The notes under the pieces were generated by a model that was given only the letters and a program-made list of their open reading frames with translations, had not been told where the DNA came from and searched no databases. 34,123 nt of DNA from Elusimicrobiales bacterium (GTDB taxonomy: Bacteria; Elusimicrobiota; Elusimicrobia; Elusimicrobiales; Elusimicrobiaceae). Position numbers and translations under genes: made by a program. This document shows, piece by piece, positions 14,803 through 23,658 of this stretch. Location of the stretch: the NCBI GenBank assembly GCA_041651175.1, contig JBAZJT010000021.1, positions 1 through 34,123 on the forward strand. Reading direction: 5' to 3'. Position 1 is the stretch's first letter. Every line of letters begins with the position of its first letter.

Positions 14803-16245
14803 ATGAACATAATACTTGCCGCCAGCGAGGTATTCCCTTTCTGCAAAACCGGCGGGCTGGCCGATGTGGCCGGCGCGCTGGCGCAGGTGTTTTCCCGGAC
14901 AAAAGACAACAGGCTTGTGGTTTTCGTTCCCAAATACCGCAATATAGGCGGCGGGATGTTTTCGCTGAAAGCGGTTCCGGGCAGCTTTTCCGTGCCGATG
15001 ACGGGGCGGCTGGAAACCGCCTCCCTCCTGCGCGCGGACTGGGGAAAAGCCACCGTTTATTTCGTAGACTGCCCCAAATACTTTGACCGGGCCGAGCTTT
15101 ACCGCACCAAATACGGCGATTATCAGGATAATGACGAGCGTTTCATATTCTTCTCGCGCGCGGTGCTGGAAGGCGCGAAATTCATAGACTTCAAGCCGGA
15201 CATAATACACTGCCACGACTGGCAGACGGGCCTGATTCCCGCCTATCTGAAAACGTTGTACCGCATAGACGCGTTTTTCGCCAAGACCGGCTCGCTGTTT
15301 ACCATACACAACATGGCTTTTCAGGGCTGCTTCCCGCGCGACACGCATTTCCGGGCGGGTTTCGGCTGGATAGACTTCACGCCGGACAAGCTGGAATTCT
15401 ACGGCGGGATAAATTTCCTTAAATCCGGCATAGTTTTCGGCGACAGGGTCAACACCGTAAGTCCCGGATACGCCGACGAGGTGCGCTTAAAGCCGGAGTT
15501 CGGGCGCGGGCTGGAGGGGGTGCTGCGCGCGCGCGGGGCGGATTTTTCCGGCATACTAAACGGCATAGACACCGAAATCTGGGACCCGGAGATGGACGCT
15601 TTCATCCCGCGCGGCTATGATTTCCGCTCTTTTTCAAAAGGCAAGGCGGCGGCCAGGACCGCGCTGCGCGCCAGAACCGGCCTTGCCGAGGACAAGGCGC
15701 CGCTTGTGGGCATAGTGTCGCGGCTGGAGGGGCAGAAAGGCTCCGACATCATCGCGGCTGTGATGCCCAATTTCGCCGCGCGGGCGCAGTTCGCGCTGCT
15801 GGGCTGCGGCGACCCGCATGTCCAGGACACGTTTGCCGCGCTGGAGCGCCAGCATCCCGGCCGCATTTCCTGCTGTTTCGCGCATAACGAGGAGCTGGCC
15901 CACATCGTCTACGCCGCCAGCGATATTTTCCTGATGCCCTCGCGCTTTGAGCCGTGCGGCCTCAGCCAGATGATAGCCATGCGCTACGGCGCGCCGCCGG
16001 TCGTAACCCGCACCGGCGGGCTGGCCGACACCGTTTCTGATGCCGCGCCGGTTACCGGCTATTTCGCCGCCGACGCGCAGAAGGAAAACGTAACCGCCGC
16101 GCTGTCCAAGGCGATATGCGATTTTTCCAACAGGCGTGTCTGGGGCGAGGTGGTCCGCAACGGCATGAAGCGGGATTTCTCGTGGGACTCGTCCGCCGCG
16201 CATTACCTGGCCCTGTTCTCAACCATACACAAGCTGCGCAGATAG
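14803..16245 (+). CDS. glgA: Glycogen synthase (ADP-glucose dependent)
   Basis: GlgA extends alpha-1,4-glucan chains from ADP-glucose in the cytoplasm. The 480-residue GT5 enzyme has the N-terminal KTGGL motif (residues 15-19, ADP-glucose binding), 'DIIHCHDWQTGLIPAYL' with the conserved HDW near residue 130, 'FTIHNMAFQG', 'VNTVSPGYADEV', and the GT-B C-terminal motif 'MPSRFEPCGLSQMIAMRYG' with 'RTGGLADTV'. Length matches bacterial GlgA (~477). It starts 10 nt after the methylase stop. Galactose entry via GalT and glycogen synthesis are metabolically linked through UDP/ADP-hexoses, consistent with galT and glgA having been neighbours before the island arrived. Confidence 0.96.
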   Translation: MNIILAASEVFPFCKTGGLADVAGALAQVFSRTKDNRLVVFVPKYRNIGGGMFSLKAVPGSFSVPMTGRLETASLLRADWGKATVYFVDCPKYFDRAELYRTKYGDYQDNDERFIFFSRAVLEGAKFIDFKPDIIHCHDWQTGLIPAYLKTLYRIDAFFAKTGSLFTIHNMAFQGCFPRDTHFRAGFGWIDFTPDKLEFYGGINFLKSGIVFGDRVNTVSPGYADEVRLKPEFGRGLEGVLRARGADFSGILNGIDTEIWDPEMDAFIPRGYDFRSFSKGKAAARTALRARTGLAEDKAPLVGIVSRLEGQKGSDIIAAVMPNFAARAQFALLGCGDPHVQDTFAALERQHPGRISCCFAHNEELAHIVYAASDIFLMPSRFEPCGLSQMIAMRYGAPPVVTRTGGLADTVSDAAPVTGYFAADAQKENVTAALSKAICDFSNRRVWGEVVRNGMKRDFSWDSSAAHYLALFSTIHKLRR

Positions 16246-16283
16246 CGTCCCGGACGACACGGTCGCACGCGCGCAATATTTTC

Positions 16284-16289
16284 TATAAT
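16284..16289 (+). promoter_or_regulatory. -10 hexamer of the mlaD-radA operon
   Basis: A perfect TATAAT lies 3 nt before ATG 16293 and exactly 6 nt before the in-frame GTG 16296. A -35 is weak (GTCGCA at 16262-16267, 16-bp spacing). Transcription from this element would start at about 16296, so translation is probably leaderless. Confidence 0.5.
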
Positions 16290-16292
16290 TGA

Positions 16293-17603
16293 ATGGTGAA
16301 CGTAGAGGCTAAAGTCGGGATTTTCGCCATTGCCGGCCTGCTGCTGCTGGGGCTGGGCATATTCTCGCTGGGGGATTTTTCCGTGCGGCGGGAGTATCCG
16401 CTTTCCGTTGAATTCAGGGACGTCGCCGGCCTGCCGGACAAATCGGTGGTGCGCCTCTCCGGCGTGGACATCGGCAAGGTCAAATCAATAGAGATGGAAG
16501 GCGATCATGTGCTGGTCCATCTGGCGGTGCGCGAGGGCGTCAAAATCTGCCGCGACGCGAGATTTCAGATAGGCTCCACCAGCATAATAGGCAGCAAATA
16601 CCTGCAAATAGACCAGGGGCACGATTCGGCGGGATTTCTGTCTCCGGGCGCGCGCGTCAAGGGCGACAACATACTGCCGCTGGACAGGATGCTGGCCTCC
16701 ACACTCTCCACCATGCAGCGGCTGATGGACGAGGTGAGCCAGAAAGGCAGGCTGGGCCGCGACCTCTCCAAAACGATGGAGAATCTGCGCGACCTCACCG
16801 CCAACATGAACGAGCTTATTTCCACCGTGCAGCCGCGCGTGGAAAGCTCCATGAAAAACATGGAAGACATTTCCGCCAAGCTGGACGGGCTTATAGCCAA
16901 GGTGGACTCGCTGGTCAACAAGATAAACACCGGACAGGGCGTGGCCGGCGCGCTTGTCACCGACGAGAAGATGCGCGACGACCTCAAAACCACCATGGCC
17001 AATGTAAAAGACGCCAGCGGCCGGGCCAAGGACATCCTTACCAAGGTTACGGACTTCAAGGTGCACTGGAAATACACCAGCCGCTATGAGCCGCAGGCGG
17101 CCGCCTCCAGAAGCGATTTCGGCGTGGAAATATCGCCGCGGCTGGGACGGTACTACTATCTGGGCATAGCCAACCTCAGAAACGGCGACGACCAGTCCCC
17201 CCGCCCCGATTACGCCGAAAAGAACAAGGTGGAGGCCCAGCTCGGCTGGACGGGCCAGGATTACGATTTCTACGCCGGACTTATACGCGGCGCGGGCGGT
17301 TTCGGCATCCGCTACACTCCGTTCGGGCAGACGCCGGCGCTTAAACGGCTCTCCGTCAACGCGGCGGCCTACGATTTCCTGCGCAACCGCACCATCAACG
17401 GGCGCGAGTTCAACGCCCCGCAGTACGACCTGGGCACGGAGCTGCATCTAAGCCGCGTCATCTCGCTGGGCGCGGGGGTGGTGGACATCAAGGGAACCGG
17501 CAACACTTCGTACTCGCTGAACCTGAAATTTGAAGACAAGGACATCGCCTACCTGCTGGGCCTTGTTACGCTGGGAACGGTGCGCACTTCGGGGGGCAAC
17601 TGA
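16293..17603 (+). CDS. mlaD: MCE-domain (MlaD-like) lipid transport protein
   Basis: MlaD-like proteins sit in the inner membrane, project an MCE ring into the periplasm and pass phospholipids between membranes. Residues ~7-27 form the single N-terminal membrane helix; residues ~35-115 are the MCE domain ('LSVEFRDVAGLPDKSVVRLSGVDIGKV', 'GSTSIIGSKYLQI'). A long helical region (~125-245, 'MDEVSQKGRLGRDLSKTMENLRDLTANMNELI') follows, then a beta-rich C-terminus (~255-436) that could be a barrel-like or propeller-like module, making it longer (436) than E. coli MlaD (183). No MlaE/MlaF genes are adjacent. ATG 16293 or GTG 16296 may be the true start. The stop overlaps radA (TGATG). Confidence 0.88.
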   Translation: MVNVEAKVGIFAIAGLLLLGLGIFSLGDFSVRREYPLSVEFRDVAGLPDKSVVRLSGVDIGKVKSIEMEGDHVLVHLAVREGVKICRDARFQIGSTSIIGSKYLQIDQGHDSAGFLSPGARVKGDNILPLDRMLASTLSTMQRLMDEVSQKGRLGRDLSKTMENLRDLTANMNELISTVQPRVESSMKNMEDISAKLDGLIAKVDSLVNKINTGQGVAGALVTDEKMRDDLKTTMANVKDASGRAKDILTKVTDFKVHWKYTSRYEPQAAASRSDFGVEISPRLGRYYYLGIANLRNGDDQSPRPDYAEKNKVEAQLGWTGQDYDFYAGLIRGAGGFGIRYTPFGQTPALKRLSVNAAAYDFLRNRTINGREFNAPQYDLGTELHLSRVISLGAGVVDIKGTGNTSYSLNLKFEDKDIAYLLGLVTLGTVRTSGGN

Positions 17604-18985
17604 TGAAGCTCAAAACCATGCACCGCTGCCAGAGCTGCGGTTTCGCCTCGCCCAAATGGCTGGGCCAGTGCCCGGACTGCAAGGGCTGGAACACCCTGGT
17701 GGAGGAAGTAACCGAAACCGGCAAACCCGGAGCCAAAGAGCGGCGCGCGCTGACCGATTTTTCATCCGAGCTGACCCCGCTGGACAAGGCCCGCGCCGCA
17801 GACGAGCCGCGCATAAAAACCGGCATCTCGGAGGTTGACAGGCTGCTGGGCGGAGGGCTGGTCCGGGGGCAGGCCGCGCTGTTGGCGGGCGCGCCCGGCA
17901 TAGGCAAATCCACGCTGACTTTGCAGCTTGCCGGCGGGCTGGCCCCGGCGATGAAGGTGCTATATGTAAGCGGCGAGGAATCGCTGCATCAGGTGGGCGC
18001 GCGCGCGGCGCGGCTGAAGGTGAACTCCAAAGACATTCTGCTTTTGTCGGAAACCGATTTGTCGCGTATAATAGAGGCGTACCGCAAGGTGAAGCCGGGC
18101 GCGCTGGTGATAGATTCCATACAGACCGTCTATCATCCGCAGTTCGCGGGCAGCCCCGGCACCGTAAGCCAGGTGCGCGAAAGCGCGGCGGAACTGCTGC
18201 GCCTGTGCAAAAGCGACAATGCGCTGCTTGTGCTGCTGGGCCATGTTACCAAAGAAGGCTCCCTCGCCGGACCGCGCGTGCTGGAGCATATAGTGGACAC
18301 CGTGCTGTATTTTGACTCCGAGCGGCACAACCTGCTGCGCATACTGCGGGCATACAAAAACCGCTTCGGGCCCACGTCGGAAATAGGCATATTTTCCATG
18401 TCCGAATCCGGCCTCGGCGCGGTGGAGGACGCCAGCCTGCATTTCTCCTCCGCCGGACGGGACAAGCCGCTTAAGGGCCGCGCATTCTCCGTGGCGATGG
18501 AGGGCAGCCGCCCCATCGCGGCGGAGGTGCAGGCGCTGGTGGCCCCGACGCGCTACCCCTTCCCGCGCCGGCTGGCCAGCGGGCTGGACCTCAACCGCTG
18601 CCAGCTGCTGCTTGCCGCGCTGGAGCGGCATGTGGGCCTTAGCCTGGAGAACAAGGACGTGTTCCTCTCCGTGGCCGGGGGCATCCGCCTGGACGACCCC
18701 GCGCTGGACCTGGCGGTGTGCGCGGCGGTAATCAGCTCCGCCAGAGACACGGTGATAGGCTGGGAGAATGTGTTTGTCGGCGAAGTGGGGATACTGGGCC
18801 AGGTTTCCCGCGTGCCGTGGCTGGGCGCGCGGCTGGCGGAGGCGGGCAGGCTGGGATTTAAGACGGCGCATGTCCCGCCTGTCTCCGGCAGTGAAAAGCT
18901 GCCGCAGAAGCCTTCCGCCGCGGTAACGGAGGATTTGAGAGAGCTGTTCAACGCGGTCGCCGCCAAGGCGGCCGTAAAAGCGTAG
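17603..18985 (+). CDS. radA: DNA repair protein RadA (Sms)
   Basis: RadA is a RecA-like hexameric helicase that promotes branch migration during recombination. The 460-residue protein has the N-terminal zinc finger (CQSC at 9-12, CPDC at 23-26), a RecA core with Walker A GAPGIGKST (~residue 94-102), the RadA-specific KNRFG motif (near residue 252), and a C-terminal Lon-like domain ending in '...LGARLAEAGRLGFKTAHVP'. Length fits the family (~450-460). ATG 17603 overlaps the mlaD stop by one base, so the two are translationally coupled. The PIN-TRAM gene follows with its own AGGAGG site. Confidence 0.97.
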   Translation: MKLKTMHRCQSCGFASPKWLGQCPDCKGWNTLVEEVTETGKPGAKERRALTDFSSELTPLDKARAADEPRIKTGISEVDRLLGGGLVRGQAALLAGAPGIGKSTLTLQLAGGLAPAMKVLYVSGEESLHQVGARAARLKVNSKDILLLSETDLSRIIEAYRKVKPGALVIDSIQTVYHPQFAGSPGTVSQVRESAAELLRLCKSDNALLVLLGHVTKEGSLAGPRVLEHIVDTVLYFDSERHNLLRILRAYKNRFGPTSEIGIFSMSESGLGAVEDASLHFSSAGRDKPLKGRAFSVAMEGSRPIAAEVQALVAPTRYPFPRRLASGLDLNRCQLLLAALERHVGLSLENKDVFLSVAGGIRLDDPALDLAVCAAVISSARDTVIGWENVFVGEVGILGQVSRVPWLGARLAEAGRLGFKTAHVPPVSGSEKLPQKPSAAVTEDLRELFNAVAAKAAVKA

Positions 18986-18995
18986 GAGGTTACTC

Positions 18996-20060
18996 ATGCT
19001 GGTATGGATTCTAAGGACGGTGGCGCTGCTGGGCTCTTCGGTGCTGGCCTATTACATCATTTCGCCGGACTGGAAGGGCACCATGGTAGGCGCCGCCTGC
19101 GGCGCGACGCTTATCATGCTGGAGGTCGCGCTGGAAAGCATAAGCCTGATGTCTTTCATCATCGGCGTGGCCGGCGCGGTCATAGGCCTGGTGATGACAA
19201 AGCTGCTGGACGCGCTGGTGCTGCAGATAAGCAATCCCGGGCTGGACGCGATGTGGGGCAAGGTGCATCTGCTCATCCAGTTCCTGTTCATGGTGCTGGG
19301 CGCGATACTGGCGCTGCGCAAAACGCCGGAGCTCGACGACCTGGACAAGGACCTGGCCGCCATGGGCAGGCGGCGCGGCAGCGCGTTCAAGCTGCTGGAC
19401 ATAACAGCCATCATAGACGGCAGGATTATAGACATCGCCGACACGCATTTCCTCTCCGGCACGCTGGTGGCGCCCAGATTCGTGGTCAACGAACTGCATT
19501 CCATGGCCGAATCCCAGGACCAGATGAAGCGCGCGCGCGGGCGGCGCGGGCTGGACATACTCTCCCGCCTCCAGGAATCAAAGGACATCCCGCTGCGCGT
19601 GCTGGACAAGGACATTCCCGACGCCGCCGAGGTAGACTCCAAACTCGTCCGCCTGGCGCGGGAAATGAACGCCCAGATAATCACCACCGAATTCAACATG
19701 CACAAGCTGGCCGCGCTGGAGGGCGTTACCGTGCTTAACGTCAACGACCTGTCCACCGCGCTAAAACCCGTGGTGCTGCCGGGCGAGGTGATGTCGCTTT
19801 TCATAATGAAAGAGGGCAAGGAGCGCGAGCAGGGCGTCGGCTATCTGGACGACGGCACCATGGTTGTCGTGGAAGAGGGGCGCCGCTGGATAGGCCGCCG
19901 CATAGACGCCACCGTCTATTCCATACTGCAAACCTCTTCAGGGCGGATGATATTCGCGCGCGCCAAGTGGGATGCCAAGCAGCAGCAACAGCAGGCCCAG
20001 CAGGAGAACGAGGCTCATCAGGCCGCAAGCGAGGTGCGCGCCCAGAATGAACACCGCTAA
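18996..20060 (+). CDS. PIN-TRAM membrane protein (YacL-like)
   Basis: The 354-residue protein resembles B. subtilis YacL. Residues ~1-110 contain three to four membrane helices. A PIN nuclease domain follows (~130-260; 'LDITAIIDGRIIDIADTHFL' with an acidic residue at the active-site position, and 'RLAREMNAQIITTEFNMHKLAALEG'), then a TRAM RNA-binding domain (~280-335, 'GVGYLDDGTMVVVEEGRRWIG'). The C-terminus is Gln-rich (QQQQQ). PIN domains are Mg-dependent RNases; what this family cuts is not established. AGGAGG (18984-18989) precedes ATG 18996 and overlaps the radA stop. radA-yacL-ispD order also occurs in Firmicutes. Confidence 0.92.
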   Translation: MLVWILRTVALLGSSVLAYYIISPDWKGTMVGAACGATLIMLEVALESISLMSFIIGVAGAVIGLVMTKLLDALVLQISNPGLDAMWGKVHLLIQFLFMVLGAILALRKTPELDDLDKDLAAMGRRRGSAFKLLDITAIIDGRIIDIADTHFLSGTLVAPRFVVNELHSMAESQDQMKRARGRRGLDILSRLQESKDIPLRVLDKDIPDAAEVDSKLVRLAREMNAQIITTEFNMHKLAALEGVTVLNVNDLSTALKPVVLPGEVMSLFIMKEGKEREQGVGYLDDGTMVVVEEGRRWIGRRIDATVYSILQTSSGRMIFARAKWDAKQQQQQAQQENEAHQAASEVRAQNEHR

Positions 20061-21282
20061 CGACGCTTCCGGCGCGCCGCCGTCCAAAACGGCGCGCTCC
20101 GCCGCCGCAAAGCCCGCCGCCGCAAAACGCGGCGGCTGGGCCGCCATAATCGCGGCGGGCGGCTCCGGCGCGCGCATGGGCCGGCCCAAGCAGATGCTGC
20201 CGCTGGGCGGCAAGCCGCTTTTGTTCCATAGCATATCGCTGTTTGCGGGAATGCAGGAATTCGGCGAGATAATAGCGGTTACCGCGCCGGAAAACTTTCC
20301 CGCCGTGGAACGCGAGTTCGGCCCCGCGGTAAAGCTGGCCGCCGCGGGGGCCACGCGGCTGCAATCGGTCAAAAACGGCTTCGCGCTGGTGCCGCAGAGC
20401 GCGGAGGTGGTGGCCGTGCACGACGGCGCGCGCCCGCTGGCATCTGCCGCGCTGGCAAGGGCGGTCTGCGCGGGCGCGCTGCAAAGCGGCGCGGCGGTGG
20501 CCGCCGTGCCGGTGAAAGACACCATAAAAATTTCCGAGGACGGCAAAACCGTCCTCTCCACCCCGGACCGCGCGCAGCTGTGGGCCGCGCACACGCCGCA
20601 GTGCTACCGCAGGGACGTGCTGGCCGAGATGTTTTCCAGATTTCCCGACGCCGGAGACGTCTCCGACGAATCCCAGCTGGCCGAGCGCGCCGGTTTTGAC
20701 GTCGCGCTGGTCCCCTCGGCCTACGAAAACATAAAAATCACCACCCCGGACGATATCGCCGTGGCGGAGGCTTTGATGAAAAACGAGCGCTGCTCCGAAA
20801 TGCCGCGCGTGCGAGTGGGAATGGGCTACGACATGCACCGGCTGGTGGCCGGCAGGCCGCTCATCCTGGGCGGGCTGGCCATAGCGCACGGCAAGGGGCT
20901 GCTGGGCCATTCCGACGGCGACGCCGTGCTGCACGCCGTCTGCGACGCGGCGCTGGGCGCCATGGCCGCCGGCGAGATAGGCATTTATTTTCCCCCCACC
21001 GACCTGACCATAATGGGCATTTCCAGCAAGGCCATAGCGGAAAAAACGCTGGAGGTGCTTGCCTCCATGAACGCCTCGCTGTCGCAGATAGACGTAACCG
21101 TCGTCGCCGAGGAGCCGAAGCTGATGCCCCATTACGGCGCGGTGCGCAAATCCCTTTCCGAAATATTCAGGCTGCCGCTGGAAAGCGTCAGCTTCAAAGC
21201 CAAAAGCGCCGAGGGACTGGGCCCCGTAGGCAGGGGCGAGGCGGTGGAATGCCACGCGGTCGCGCTGGTTACTGCGCGCTGA
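20047..21282 (+). CDS. ispDF: Bifunctional IspD/IspF (isoprenoid synthesis)
   Basis: This 411-residue fusion catalyses two non-consecutive steps of the MEP pathway. IspD (2-C-methyl-D-erythritol 4-phosphate cytidylyltransferase) spans ~residues 30-250, with 'IIAAGGSGARMGRPKQMLPLGGKPL', 'AVHDGARPL', 'VPVKDTIK' and 'TPQCYRRD'. IspF (MECDP synthase) spans ~255-411, with the zinc-ligand DxH in 'MGYDMHRLV', 'GHSDGDAVLHAVCDAALGA' and 'GIYFPPTD'. ATG 20047 overlaps the end of the PIN-TRAM gene by 14 nt; the open frame further upstream to 19972 lies inside that gene and is unlikely. The first ~30 residues are an Ala-rich leader of low complexity. IspE is not in the window. Confidence 0.95.
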   Translation: MNTANDASGAPPSKTARSAAAKPAAAKRGGWAAIIAAGGSGARMGRPKQMLPLGGKPLLFHSISLFAGMQEFGEIIAVTAPENFPAVEREFGPAVKLAAAGATRLQSVKNGFALVPQSAEVVAVHDGARPLASAALARAVCAGALQSGAAVAAVPVKDTIKISEDGKTVLSTPDRAQLWAAHTPQCYRRDVLAEMFSRFPDAGDVSDESQLAERAGFDVALVPSAYENIKITTPDDIAVAEALMKNERCSEMPRVRVGMGYDMHRLVAGRPLILGGLAIAHGKGLLGHSDGDAVLHAVCDAALGAMAAGEIGIYFPPTDLTIMGISSKAIAEKTLEVLASMNASLSQIDVTVVAEEPKLMPHYGAVRKSLSEIFRLPLESVSFKAKSAEGLGPVGRGEAVECHAVALVTAR

Positions 21283-21617
21283 CGGCCTGCGCCGTTTTGT
21301 GCGGCTGCGCAGGCGCAGGGCCGCGGCCCGCGCCGGCGCAGGCGGCGGAAACTGAGCGGCAGGCGCAGCGCGTCTTTGCGCTGGGCGAAAACCCGTCCGA
21401 CCGGCAGATAGAGGCTTTCGCCTCCGCGCTCGGCGGCTGCTACAGGCGGGCGATTTTGCTGCATTCCGGCGCGAAATTTTCCTACACCATGTCGCCCGAC
21501 GGCGCGTCCGTGCCGTTTTCCTCCGCCGTGGTGGGCTGCGCGGCCAGAAGCTCCGCGCGGGACTGCGAGGTTTTCCTGGACTGCGTGGGCGGGAAATACG
21601 CCCCGGCCCGGAGGTGA
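21249..21617 (+). CDS. Small lipoprotein, hypothetical
   Basis: A 122-residue protein I do not recognise. The N-terminus is arginine-containing and then hydrophobic (GYCALTACAVLCGCAGAG), with a probable lipobox LCGC, so it is likely exported and lipidated. The mature part is Cys-containing and of mixed character ('FASALGGCYRRAILLHSG', 'CEVFLDCVGGKYAP'). It overlaps the end of ispDF by 34 nt in another frame and ends 3 nt before cysS; the cysS ribosome site GGAGGTGA overlaps its stop codon. That tight packing and the lipobox make it a plausible real gene. Confidence 0.65.
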   Translation: MPRGRAGYCALTACAVLCGCAGAGPRPAPAQAAETERQAQRVFALGENPSDRQIEAFASALGGCYRRAILLHSGAKFSYTMSPDGASVPFSSAVVGCAARSSARDCEVFLDCVGGKYAPARR

Positions 21618-21620
21618 AAC

Positions 21621-23009
21621 ATGTTGCTCTACAACACGCTTAGCCGCATGAAAGAGGAATTTTCCGCCCCTTCCGGCGAGGCCCGCATTTACTGCTGCGG
21701 CCCCACCGTCTACAATTACGCCCATATCGGCAATTACAGGACCTATATATTTGAGGATATCCTCGTCCGCGCGCTGAACGCGGAAGGCGCCAGGACAAAG
21801 CATGTGATGAATGTAACCGACGTGGGCCATCTGGTCTCCGACGCCGACGAAGGCGAGGACAAGATGGAAAAAGGCGCCCGGCGCGAGGGCAAGACCGCCT
21901 GGGACATCGCCGCGTTCTATGAAAAAGCGTTTTTTGACGATTTCGCCAAATTCGGCTGCCGCGCGCCGGACATAATCTGCAAGGCCACCGCCCATATCGG
22001 AGAGATGACCGCGCTGGTCAAAACCCTTGAGGAAAAAGGCTTCACCTACAAAACCTCCGACGGGATTTATTACGACACCTCCAAATTCCCCGGCTATCAC
22101 AGGCTGGCCGGCAAAAGCCATATGGACGGCATCAAAAGCGGCGCGCGGGTGGAAGCGGGCGAAAAGCGCAGCCCCACGGATTTCGCGCTCTGGAAATTCT
22201 CGCCGCAGGGGCAGACCCGCCAGATGGAATGGGATTCGCCTTGGGGAAAGGGGTTTCCGGGCTGGCACATAGAATGCTCCGCCATGGCGATGAAATATCT
22301 GGGAGAAACGTTGGATATCCATTGCGGCGGGGCGGACCATGTGGCGGTGCACCACACCAATGAAATCGCGCAGGCGGAGGCGGCGACGGGAAAGCCGTTC
22401 TCGCGCTTCTGGCTGCACGGCGCGTTTTTAAGCCTCAAAAACGCGGAAAAAATGGCCAAATCCTCCGGCGAATTTCTCACCGCCGCCGAGTTGGAAAAGC
22501 GCGGCTACGACCCGCTGGCCTACCGCTACCTGTGCCTTAGCGCGCATTACCGCAAGCCGCTGGAATTTTCGTGGGAGGCGCTGGATTTCGCCGCAAAAAG
22601 CCTCTCCACCCTGCGCGAAAAAGCCGCCGCGCTGCCGGAGCAATACAAGCACGAGCCGTTGAAGGCCAGAGAGTCTCTTAAAACCTTCATGGAAGCCGTA
22701 TCGGACGACATGAATATGCCCGCCGCGCTGGCGGTTGTCTGGGAAGCGGTGCGCGGCGGCGTCCCGGACTACGAGAAGGAGCATTTTCTAAAGGAAGCCG
22801 ACAAAGCGCTGGGCCTGAACCTGTTCGCAAAACCGCCGCAGGCGGAAATCCCGCCGGAGGCGCAGTCCCTCATTGAAAAACGCGACGCCGCCAGAAAAGC
22901 CGGAAACTTCAGCGAGGCCGATTCGCTCCGCAGGCAACTGGAGCAAATGGGCGTAACACTAAAGGATACCCCGCAAGGCAGCCGGGCCGTTTTCAAAAAA
23001 GCCGCCTGA
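21621..23009 (+). CDS. cysS: Cysteinyl-tRNA synthetase
   Basis: CysRS charges tRNA-Cys. The 462-residue class I enzyme has 'CCGPTVYNYAHIGNYR' with the HIGN motif at residues 35-38 and a conserved zinc cysteine at ~26, the second zinc region 'GWHIECSAMAMKYLGETLDIHCGGADH', the KMSKS-type loop (AEKMAKSSGEFLT), and the C-terminal DALR-type helical domain ('RDAARKAGNFSEADSLRRQL'). Length is normal (~460). ATG 21621 is preceded by the strong ribosome site GGAGGTGA (21610-21617). The promoter of the pal operon overlaps its stop codon. Confidence 0.97.
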   Translation: MLLYNTLSRMKEEFSAPSGEARIYCCGPTVYNYAHIGNYRTYIFEDILVRALNAEGARTKHVMNVTDVGHLVSDADEGEDKMEKGARREGKTAWDIAAFYEKAFFDDFAKFGCRAPDIICKATAHIGEMTALVKTLEEKGFTYKTSDGIYYDTSKFPGYHRLAGKSHMDGIKSGARVEAGEKRSPTDFALWKFSPQGQTRQMEWDSPWGKGFPGWHIECSAMAMKYLGETLDIHCGGADHVAVHHTNEIAQAEAATGKPFSRFWLHGAFLSLKNAEKMAKSSGEFLTAAELEKRGYDPLAYRYLCLSAHYRKPLEFSWEALDFAAKSLSTLREKAAALPEQYKHEPLKARESLKTFMEAVSDDMNMPAALAVVWEAVRGGVPDYEKEHFLKEADKALGLNLFAKPPQAEIPPEAQSLIEKRDAARKAGNFSEADSLRRQLEQMGVTLKDTPQGSRAVFKKAA

Positions 23010-23034
23010 CGCGGTTCCGGCGATTTTATATAAT
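23006..23034 (+). promoter_or_regulatory. Promoter of the pal-cpoB-tolB operon
   Basis: A -35 CTGACG (23006-23011) and a perfect -10 TATAAT (23029-23034) are 17 bp apart; the -35 overlaps the cysS stop codon. Transcription should begin near 23041, giving a ~45-nt leader with AGGAGG at 23072-23077 before ATG 23086. Confidence 0.7.
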
Positions 23035-23085
23035 TGGTATAGTGGCGGGCGTTTCAAAGCGTCCGTTGAACAGGAGGTTGCCGAC

Positions 23086-23658
23086 ATGAAAATCAGAATT
23101 CTAATCCCCGTGATGGCTGCGGCCGCGCTGATGTCCGCCTGCGCGGGCAAATCCGTCAAATCGCTTCCGGCCCAAGCCGACAAGGCCGAAACGGTGGCCT
23201 CCCTTCCCGTAGCCGGCGCCGTGCCTGCGGTGCCCGGCGCATCCGAGGCGGACATACAGGAAGCCTCCGTTCCCGAAGGCTCGCTGCGCGGCGGGGATTT
23301 CGCCTCCGACCCGTCGCTTGGCACGGTATATTTCGACTACGACCGCTACGCCATATCAGACTCCACACGCGGCACGCTTGAGAAAAACGCCGACGCGCTT
23401 AAATCTAAAAAAGGCAATGATATTCTGGTGGAAGGCCATTGCGACGAGCGCGGCACCGTGGAATACAACATCGCCCTGGGCCAGAAGCGCGCCAGGGAAG
23501 TGCGGGAGTACTACATCCGCCTGGGCGTGGACGGCGGGAAGGTCGCCACCATCTCCTACGGCGAGGAGCGCCCCGTCTGCCCGGACCATAACGAAACCTG
23601 CTGGGCCAAGAACCGCCGCGCCGAAACCAAGCTGCGCGGCGGCAAGACCAGCAGCTGA
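23086..23658 (+). CDS. pal: Peptidoglycan-associated lipoprotein Pal
   Basis: Pal is an outer-membrane lipoprotein that grips peptidoglycan and works with TolB during division. The 190-residue precursor has a signal peptide with a lipobox (LMSAC, Cys ~20), a linker of ~55 residues, and an OmpA-like domain from ~80 to 188: 'TVYFDYDRYAISDSTRGTL', 'ILVEGHCDERGTVEYNIALGQKRA' and 'VATISYGEERPVC'. These contain the Asp/Arg positions that bind diaminopimelate. A strong AGGAGG site precedes it. The stop overlaps the cpoB start (TGATG). Confidence 0.94.
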   Translation: MKIRILIPVMAAAALMSACAGKSVKSLPAQADKAETVASLPVAGAVPAVPGASEADIQEASVPEGSLRGGDFASDPSLGTVYFDYDRYAISDSTRGTLEKNADALKSKKGNDILVEGHCDERGTVEYNIALGQKRAREVREYYIRLGVDGGKVATISYGEERPVCPDHNETCWAKNRRAETKLRGGKTSS

